From: Euryarchaeota archaeon UBA202
Lineage (GTDB): Archaea > Thermoplasmatota > E2 > UBA202
DNA: 28,939 nucleotides
NCBI GenBank assembly: GCA_002502685.1
Contig: DAQA01000028.1
Location: 3,467 to 32,405, forward strand
Reading direction: 5' to 3'
In this document: positions 22,868 to 28,939 of the stretch, piece by piece
How the letters are laid out: every line of letters starts with the position of its first letter
Numbering within the stretch: position 1 is the first letter of the stretch
Made by a program: the position numbers and the translations under genes
Notes under the pieces: model-generated
The model's input: the letters and a program-made list of their open reading frames with translations, nothing else
What the model was told of the DNA's origin: nothing
The model's database searches: none

Positions 22868-24556
22868 TTAGGAAACACCAAGGACAAATGGCCCTACGAC
22901 AAAACCACTCACTGATTTGCTTGCCCCATCCACTGTCACGGTGATTGTTCCTTTGCCAAAGCCCAAGACCAAACCACTGCTTACTGTTTCACTTGTTCCA
23001 ACCGCTAGGGAGGATATGGTGCCCCTTGTTTCTCCGTCAGAGGGAAGAATCATTAGGGGTACATCAAACGTCATTGCCCATTCCACATCTGATGCATCCG
23101 CGGTACCCTCATTTGTTATTTCTGCTGAGACACCAAAACCACCAGAAATATCCTTTACCATAACAAGTGGGGCGGATGTGGTCTCATCAAGATAGATATC
23201 ACCGTTTCCATTCCGATTATCAGTCCAAACGCCATAGTTACCCGACACATCAGCAGCTCCATACTGGGTCATGACTGATCCATCGACATCATTTATTGGC
23301 AGATTATTAATTTTCCAGCTGACACCTCCATCCTGGGTTGTGGCAGAATAGAGATTGTTGTTTTTTATGAAAACACATACCGCATTTTTTCCATTTGCAG
23401 TTACCGCAGGATACATTTCATCAGCAGAAGTATCTGCAACTACACTCATGTCATATATTGCCCCTCCATCAGAAGAATAATAGCATACAATATCCTGGTT
23501 GCCATCCTGATCGGACTGCAATAGTAGATAGACATTGTTATTGTCTGCTGCTATGGCGGGGTTAATGGTGTTTGCTGTTCCCGTTATTTGATATTTTCTA
23601 TCTTCCCCCATTCCATCTCCCCATCCTCCTTCATCTTCTGTGACACCTACGTTTTCAAGATCTGTTGATAAAACTATGACATCTTGGTTTCCGTTATTGC
23701 CCCATTGGAAGGTGTAATAAATCATTTCTCCAGGTTTATCTATATCCATTTTGACATTTGCTGAATTATTGTAATAAAACCAATATATCCATCCTTGGCC
23801 TCCACCAATATCTACCATGTAATGAGGTGTTTGTACACAATCAGGATAGCCAGATAATCCTGAAAAACTTCCTATAAAGGCGGCCACAAAATGTTCTGCT
23901 TCCTCGGTTCCAATAGGTATAGGATCATGGAAAGCGACAAGATCACATGAATTAAATTCATAGAATCCACTATCATCCCATACATATGTCGCTCCTTCCC
24001 AGGTTTCTGGGTCAAAAACATCAATCATATTAACGAGAGTTGTTTGGGCACCTTGACCCGCGCTAGAGAGAAATGTGGCATATGCACGATTGGTCCCCTC
24101 AACCATACCCGCATACTCAGCACTGGGATGGGATTCTCTTCCATCAATCTGAAAACCAATGGAGTCTTGCCATGTGGCCCCAAGATCCTTTGAGTAGGTA
24201 AAGAGTGCATCTTGCTCTAAAAAATCTTGTTCGTATTCATAGGCTAACAATAAAGTGCCCTGATTATCTATCGTCAATACCGGATTTCCTTCATATTCGG
24301 GAAAACCAGTTACAAGTCTATCAGTGCCCATTAAAGATAGGGAATGTTGAGGGGTCCCCAAAAAGTCAGGGTCAATAGATTGGCACTTTACTTTTATTGG
24401 TCCTCCTGTCCTTACTGGTTCTTCAATTTTAGTAAGTTCAAGTGTTTTTTTGGGTGATTGCGGGGTATTTGAAAGATTTGTGATAGCCACAGCCTGCATA
24501 CCCAGCACTATTGCCATAACCACTATTCCTACAATAATTATTTTTTTTGTTTTCAT
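22868..24556 (-). CDS. Secreted Asp-box propeller-like protein, paralogue 3
   Basis: A 562-residue exported protein. ATG 24556 begins MKTKKIIIVGIVVMAIV, a signal peptide, and follows an SD (GGAGGTTTGAT, about 24560-24570); the frame is open upstream but lacks one. The body has sialidase-type Asp boxes (SKDLGATW, SSDGGAIYD, TQDGGVSW) and the phrase WTDNRNGNGDIYLDE, so a beta-propeller is likely. No sialidase arginine triad or acid pair was identified, so binding rather than catalysis is more probable. The last 100 residues are the shared C-terminal domain (GGFGVSAEITNEGTADASDV, ending GFVVGPFVLGVS). It is the third of three tandem paralogues. Confidence 0.75.
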   Translation of the reverse strand: MKTKKIIIVGIVVMAIVLGMQAVAITNLSNTPQSPKKTLELTKIEEPVRTGGPIKVKCQSIDPDFLGTPQHSLSLMGTDRLVTGFPEYEGNPVLTIDNQGTLLLAYEYEQDFLEQDALFTYSKDLGATWQDSIGFQIDGRESHPSAEYAGMVEGTNRAYATFLSSAGQGAQTTLVNMIDVFDPETWEGATYVWDDSGFYEFNSCDLVAFHDPIPIGTEEAEHFVAAFIGSFSGLSGYPDCVQTPHYMVDIGGGQGWIYWFYYNNSANVKMDIDKPGEMIYYTFQWGNNGNQDVIVLSTDLENVGVTEDEGGWGDGMGEDRKYQITGTANTINPAIAADNNNVYLLLQSDQDGNQDIVCYYSSDGGAIYDMSVVADTSADEMYPAVTANGKNAVCVFIKNNNLYSATTQDGGVSWKINNLPINDVDGSVMTQYGAADVSGNYGVWTDNRNGNGDIYLDETTSAPLVMVKDISGGFGVSAEITNEGTADASDVEWAMTFDVPLMILPSDGETRGTISSLAVGTSETVSSGLVLGFGKGTITVTVDGASKSVSGFVVGPFVLGVS

Positions 24557-24683
24557 ATAATCAAACCTCCAATCTAGATATATAAATAGTCCACTTAAAT
24601 AGTTACCTAGGGAATAGTTAGAAAAAAATAATAAAAAAGGGAAAAAGGGGGAGAGGATATAACGAGAAATTCTAGGATTTGTT

Positions 24684-26276
24684 TTAGGAAACACCTAAAA
24701 CAAGGGGCCCTAGAACAAAACCGCTAACTGATTTGCTTGCTCCACTCGCTGTTACCGTTATGATAGCTTTACCAAAGCCCAGGATGAATCCACTACTCAC
24801 AGTCTCGCTGTCACCTACTCCAAGAGAGGATATGGTGCCATTTATTTCTCCGTCAGAGGGAAGAATCATCAAGGGTACATCAAAGCTCATTGTCCATTCA
24901 ATGTTTGATGCATCTGCGGTCCCCTCATTTGCTATTTCTGCTGAGACACCAAACCCACCTGAAACACTTTTAACGGTGATGAGGGGTGCTGCTTGACCGC
25001 CACCGAAATAGATATCCTTGGCTCCATTCCGTGTATCAGTAAAGATAACTCCTAGATCTATTAGGGCTACTGAATCTGCTTCTCCGGATGCCGTCCCATC
25101 TACATCATTTACTTGTTCCGGTGTTCCCCATGCCGCCCCGGCATCATTGGATTCGGTTCGATACACATTTCCATCTTTGACATAGGCGCAATAGACAGTG
25201 TCCCCCGTCATATAGACCGCGGGGGCTGTTGCACCAGTGGCCACCGTGGATACCTGCCAGTTATGTTCTGGTTCATATCCTGCGCCATTGGTACTGTAAC
25301 TGCATTTCACATCTCCGCCTTGGACGTATACCACACAGACCTTGTTTCCACTAGATGATACATCGGGATCTGTTCCACTTCCAATGTATTCTCCGGGCCA
25401 TTGTTCAATATCTGCATATTTATCCATTTCATTTTGCATTTCTCCACTGGTAAGAAGATTTTCATCTGCGGTGGCGGTTTTTACGGTTATTTGTCCCTCG
25501 GTTTCAGTTGTCAGATATATGCGATTTCCGCCGACATCCATTTCTAGCCCTGTTGCGGGACCTGATTCATGTATTGATTGGCCGTCATAGTAGTATCCAC
25601 CCATGTTTGCTGGATGCTCAAAGTCAGGATAGGTGAAATATCCTAGGCCCAGGGTCTGGGTCATCCCGTATCCATCTTCTGTTGTAGTCGATACGAAGAA
25701 ATTATTGGTACTTGTACAAGAGCTGTATTGATAATTTTGTGAATCTTGTCCTGAGATACCGTACCAGGATGCTTCTTCTGCAGTTGCGATGTCTCCTTGT
25801 ATAAAGGACATTTCGGCGTTGTACATTTCGGCTATTGGATCGAGCATGGTGAGGAACAAGAGGTCATTGGGTGCATTGTACACGATTGTTGGATACTGGA
25901 GGATTCCTGATCCCTCGGTAAATTCAATGGAGTCGAAGATGAACTGCATGGTCCATTGTTCTCCGTCTGGTGACCAAACAACGGGAATATTCTGTGAAAG
26001 AATATCGAGGGATTGTTCATAGACTACGATTAGTGTTCCTTGTGAATTTTTGGTTACTTGCGGATGTTGGTCGTCTCCATCGGGGTTGTCTGCTGATATG
26101 AGTACATTTCCTTGGTTTACTGCCCGTGGGATGGGTTGATTTATTGCTTTTAGGGTGCTGCTAATCACCTTGGGGTTAGTTGTTGAGGGTTCTGTGGGTA
26201 CAGCGGTGACTTGCATGAATAGCATTGCTGCTATTATTATAGCTCCTATAAATATTGCTTTTTTGGCTTTTTTCAT
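24684..26276 (-). CDS. Secreted Asp-box propeller-like protein, paralogue 2
   Basis: A 530-residue exported protein with signal peptide MKKAKKAIFIGAIIIAAML. ATG 26276 is chosen over ATG 26291 because GGAGGC lies between them as an SD. Asp-box-like turns are more worn than in its neighbours (SPDGEQW, SNDAGAAW), and FTDTRNGAKDIYFGG matches the TDNRN motif of the paralogues. The C-terminal domain is nearly the same as in paralogue 3, including VPLMILPSDGE and ETVSSGFILGFGK, and the DNA there is also very similar. The stop lies 127 bp from the next gene. Confidence 0.75.
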   Translation of the reverse strand: MKKAKKAIFIGAIIIAAMLFMQVTAVPTEPSTTNPKVISSTLKAINQPIPRAVNQGNVLISADNPDGDDQHPQVTKNSQGTLIVVYEQSLDILSQNIPVVWSPDGEQWTMQFIFDSIEFTEGSGILQYPTIVYNAPNDLLFLTMLDPIAEMYNAEMSFIQGDIATAEEASWYGISGQDSQNYQYSSCTSTNNFFVSTTTEDGYGMTQTLGLGYFTYPDFEHPANMGGYYYDGQSIHESGPATGLEMDVGGNRIYLTTETEGQITVKTATADENLLTSGEMQNEMDKYADIEQWPGEYIGSGTDPDVSSSGNKVCVVYVQGGDVKCSYSTNGAGYEPEHNWQVSTVATGATAPAVYMTGDTVYCAYVKDGNVYRTESNDAGAAWGTPEQVNDVDGTASGEADSVALIDLGVIFTDTRNGAKDIYFGGGQAAPLITVKSVSGGFGVSAEIANEGTADASNIEWTMSFDVPLMILPSDGEINGTISSLGVGDSETVSSGFILGFGKAIITVTASGASKSVSGFVLGPLVLGVS

Positions 26277-26323
26277 TTCCTTTGCCTCCATAACCTATAT
26301 TGCTTACTTACTTAAATATTTAC

Positions 26324-26345
26324 CGATGATTATACGATGATTATA
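26324..26345 (-). repeat. Tandem 11-bp direct repeat upstream of paralogue 2
   Basis: CGATGATTATA occurs twice in a row (26324-26334 and 26335-26345). It lies just upstream (minus strand) of a TATA-like AATATTTAAG (26311-26320) that is about 37 bp from ATG 26276. This is the position of an archaeal activator site or an extended promoter element. Confidence 0.4.
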
Positions 26346-26503
26346 TATAGTAGTCATGATACCTGTAATATAGTAATTTTATCTTTTTAGTTCTTTTAAT
26401 CAAATAATCTATTTTTCTACTTGACTCAAGGAAACAATGTAAAAGAAATAAAAGGGGGGGAAGAGAGATGGAAGGGAAAAGAGAAGGATTTTTATTTTTT
26501 TTC

Positions 26504-28108
26504 TTATTGCACATTAAGGACTAGCGGCCCGAGAATAAAACCACTTGCTGTTGTTTCGGCGTCATCTGCGGTGATGGTTATAGTGCCTTTGCCGATTCCT
26601 AACAGGAACCCGCTTTTGACTGTTTCACTATTGCCTGCGGGTAGGATAGGTATGGTTCCATTCGCCTCTCCTCCGATAAGGAGAAGTGGTGCATCAACGT
26701 TTATGCTCCATTCAACATCTGTTGCATCCGCGGTTCCCGTGTTTTCAATGGTTGCTGTAACACCAAATCCACCTGATACAGCGGGTATACCCACCAAGGG
26801 AGCTGTCCCGATATCAAAATAGATATCAGTGTTATCATTTCGATTGTCTGTCCAGGCCATATAGGGTCCTTTCATGTCTGCATTGCGATGATCGCCTACA
26901 ACGGTGCCCTCTTCATCATTTACTTGTGTGGGCTCACTCCAGGTGCTTCCCTTATCCTCTGATTTGGACATGTAGAGGTTCCCGTTTTTAATAAATGTAA
27001 CAGTGACAGTGTCGCCATCTGCTGTGATTGCAGGATACATTTCATCCTCAGGTGTGTCAACAACAGTGTAGCGTCTCCACATTGATCCTGTTTGTTTGTA
27101 ACAGAGGATATCCTTGTTTCCATTGATGTCATTTTCAACCACACAATAGCGGTTGGTTCCACTTATGGCTAGTTGGGGATTGGTAAGATTGCTTGAGCCT
27201 CGAACTATTTGGCTGCCGCGCCATCCTGAATAGTCTGGTGTGTCATAGGGTGCGTACATGGTAAGGATATGGGTGCGGTCGATATCGTTGACTTCGCAGG
27301 CGGCATATATTCTGTCTCCCCCGGTGGCAACATCGGGTTTTGACATGGGTGCTTCAATACCCCAGAATACATTGCTCCAGGTGTCTCCATCAAGGTCATT
27401 GGCCCAGAGGACAAGGCATTTTTCCTCGAATGTTTCACCAGAGGCTGAACTGGTTACATCCCGTATACAGGCTAATACTCCTGTGTTGGTACCATATGCA
27501 GCAATGGCTGTTCCCAAAACAAAGGGGGTGTCACCAGACATGTCAAAATAATAGAGAGCCCAGCTTCCGGGGTCATTAATATCCAGTGCATCTAAAAAGT
27601 AAAGCACTGGTTCTTCGAGATTATTTTCAAAGGTGGCCAGGCCCCGTGCTCCATCCGCTGTTATGTCAACTGTGGGTTTTATGGGACTGATTTCTTCACT
27701 GGAGATAAATATGATTTCGTCCTCTGGCCATGTGTTTCCTCGGTCAAATGATCTTTGGAAATATAGCTCGGTGTTCAAATCTTCGGTTTCATGATCATAG
27801 GCTATGAAGGGATTACCATCACCATCTATTGCTAGGGCTGGATGAGCGTCATTTTCCAGGAACGGACTGACTTGGATATCAGTTCCTAATTGCACCCTGT
27901 TCTTAGGATTTGAAGAATCCGTTTTGTAGGAATGAATCCAGTCCCCTGTTACTTTTTCTTTGGTTAGGTATTGTGTGTAATCAGGCTGAAAATTTGGGAC
28001 AGATTGTATTTTTTTAGAGGTATGTGATAGCACAGGGGGTATGCTTATGGCTGATACTAAGAGCACTAGGGTTATTAATCCAATTAAAACTTTTTTTTCT
28101 TTTTTCAT
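26504..28108 (-). CDS. Secreted Asp-box propeller-like protein, paralogue 1
   Basis: A 534-residue exported protein. MKKEKKVLIGLITLVLLVS is the signal peptide. GGAGGCC lies about 8 nt upstream of ATG 28108 and a TATA-like TTTTTAAAGG about 38 bp upstream. The body has Asp-box-like turns (SFDRGNTW, SEDKGSTW), the paralogue phrase DEMYPAITADGD and the WTDNRNDNTDIYFD motif. The C-terminal 95 residues are the shared domain (GGFGVTATIENTGTADATDV, ending GFILGPLVLNVQ). It is the most diverged of the three and the first in the direction of transcription. No catalytic residues were recognised. It may bind a polymer or the cell surface. Confidence 0.75.
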   Translation of the reverse strand: MKKEKKVLIGLITLVLLVSAISIPPVLSHTSKKIQSVPNFQPDYTQYLTKEKVTGDWIHSYKTDSSNPKNRVQLGTDIQVSPFLENDAHPALAIDGDGNPFIAYDHETEDLNTELYFQRSFDRGNTWPEDEIIFISSEEISPIKPTVDITADGARGLATFENNLEEPVLYFLDALDINDPGSWALYYFDMSGDTPFVLGTAIAAYGTNTGVLACIRDVTSSASGETFEEKCLVLWANDLDGDTWSNVFWGIEAPMSKPDVATGGDRIYAACEVNDIDRTHILTMYAPYDTPDYSGWRGSQIVRGSSNLTNPQLAISGTNRYCVVENDINGNKDILCYKQTGSMWRRYTVVDTPEDEMYPAITADGDTVTVTFIKNGNLYMSKSEDKGSTWSEPTQVNDEEGTVVGDHRNADMKGPYMAWTDNRNDNTDIYFDIGTAPLVGIPAVSGGFGVTATIENTGTADATDVEWSINVDAPLLLIGGEANGTIPILPAGNSETVKSGFLLGIGKGTITITADDAETTASGFILGPLVLNVQ

Positions 28109-28249
28109 TTAGTTGGCCTCCACATTTATTATCCCTTCTGCCTTTAAAAATGTTACTACACCCCCTATTTTATTTATCAAATCATGACTCTGACTAGGAA
28201 TAAATTTAAATAAATGAATGATTATATAATGATGGAGGCACAAAAAAAA
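28109..28249. promoter_or_regulatory. Divergent promoter region between two secreted-protein genes
   Basis: Minus strand: TATA-like TTTTTAAAGG (about 28142-28151) and GGAGGCC SD for the gene at 28108. Plus strand: TAAATTTAAATAAATG (about 28201-28216) and GGAGGC (28234-28239) for the gene at 28250. Both genes use a short SD-bearing leader, unlike the leaderless housekeeping genes. Confidence 0.5.
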
Positions 28250-28939
28250 ATGAAAGTGTCAAGAATGACAAAAAGTGTAATGATAATAGCCATATCGACC
28301 CTTCTTTTGACAACAATGCTTTCACCATCCTTTTCCATCCAGGAAAAAACACCCAGCACCAACAGAGGAGAAATAAGTCAAAAAAGTAATGCTCAAACAA
28401 CATCTACTGGCCAAAATATATTATTGGAAAAATTTTCCCCAACTGATCAGGATGAGTTAAATGAATATATCGAATTGGATCGCTATTATTATATCAATGA
28501 AGAAGACATGGCCACAAGCAACCTTGCAGCCAATCAAAATGACGCCGGGTACAACACGGACGCAGGGGACAAAATCACTCGGTCATTCCCCCTCTATCCC
28601 GGTGAAGCTGCAGATGGGGCACCCGGTAGAGGCACATCGGGAACGCTCGATCCCGATAACCGGGATACAGAGGACTGGTATCTTTTCTCTGTCTGTGAAG
28701 GCCAAACCATCCAGGTCTCCCTAGGCAGTGCACAAGACTATGATTATGAAATACTTGACAGCAAAGGTCAGCCACAAGGAAAAGACTATACCGCCCTGGA
28801 AACAGGACGACATTTCTTACAAATCTTTGCCAATGAGGGAACGGGAACCGGAGACTATGCCCTCACCGTGACCCTCAATGGCCAAAATGACGCCGGGAGC
28901 AACAATGACGCCGGGGACACCAGCCCAGCCGCCCTCCCC
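28250..28939 (+). CDS. Secreted protein with PPC-like domain and NDAG/DAGD linkers (partial, 3' end missing)
   Basis: The frame is open from ATG 28250 to the window edge (230 codons). The start is set by GGAGGC 10 nt upstream. Residues of about 1-27 are a signal peptide (MKVSRMTKSVMIIAISTL). At residues 95-107 comes NQNDAGYNTDAGD, and at 211-223 GQNDAGSNNDAGD, 116 residues later. Between them is a bacterial pre-peptidase C-terminal (PPC) type beta-domain: TLDPDNRDTEDWYLFSV, GQTIQVSLG, then YEILDSKG and GDYALTVTLNG. Such repeats often flank a protease or other catalytic domain, which would lie beyond the edge. The DNA encoding the linkers is richer in G+C than the surroundings. Confidence 0.8.
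   Translation, partial: MKVSRMTKSVMIIAISTLLLTTMLSPSFSIQEKTPSTNRGEISQKSNAQTTSTGQNILLEKFSPTDQDELNEYIELDRYYYINEEDMATSNLAANQNDAGYNTDAGDKITRSFPLYPGEAADGAPGRGTSGTLDPDNRDTEDWYLFSVCEGQTIQVSLGSAQDYDYEILDSKGQPQGKDYTALETGRHFLQIFANEGTGTGDYALTVTLNGQNDAGSNNDAGDTSPAALP

Noticed and set aside
24557..24694. An N-terminal extension of secreted paralogue 3
   Set aside because: It would hide the signal peptide and would run through the TATA box and the SD of ATG 24556.

Overview
The window comes from an archaeal chromosome. The evidence is the gene set (DphB, Trm5, Kae1 with Bud32, Nob1, the archaeal bifunctional fructose-bisphosphate aldolase/phosphatase, preQ0 synthesis genes) and many TATA-like boxes about 25-28 bp upstream of start codons, which is the leaderless archaeal arrangement. 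Much of the sequence is A+T rich. The extracellular gingipain-like peptidase, cohesin/dockerin modules and families of secreted repeat proteins suggest a heterotrophic euryarchaeon, possibly in Thermoplasmatota (for example the sediment MBG-D type). That placement is an inference from gene content and was not tested.

Layout. 1-1643 (minus): an operon of a winged-helix regulator, two mutually homologous half-size DUF318/ArsP-like permeases and the start of a further membrane protein, joined by ATGA overlaps. 1977-5123: a LuxE-type acyl-adenylating enzyme followed by a transglutaminase-fold protein, then a convergent alpha/beta-hydrolase gene broken by three frameshifts. 5381-6329: a small cysteine-cluster (YkgJ-type) protein and a cold-shock protein. 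6330-10183: an accessory stretch with a decayed dockerin tail, a C25 (gingipain-type) peptidase of higher G+C, and a small secreted protein. Copies of a repeat resembling the 3' end of a tRNA flank the peptidase gene on both sides; another lies at 1764. 10469-12082: a secreted rhodanese-cohesin-dockerin protein.

12239-22744 is a dense housekeeping block. dphB stands back to back with trm5. kae1-bud32-rdgB overlap one another, and a small coiled-coil gene follows. The archaeal fbp comes next, then queD-queC-queE for the archaeosine precursor preQ0, divergent from nob1. After that come hypC-hypA-hypD for [NiFe]-hydrogenase maturation with a small winged-helix gene, and a stand-alone translation-factor beta-barrel protein. 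Much of this block serves tRNA modification and translation.

22868-28939 is again a secreted-protein region. Three tandem paralogues on the minus strand carry a signal peptide, Asp-box propeller-like repeats and a shared C-terminal domain of about 95 residues. A divergent secreted protein with a PPC-like domain and NDAG/DAGD linkers runs off the window end. The small secreted protein at 9770 looks like a free-standing copy of the same C-terminal domain, which links the two secreted-protein regions.
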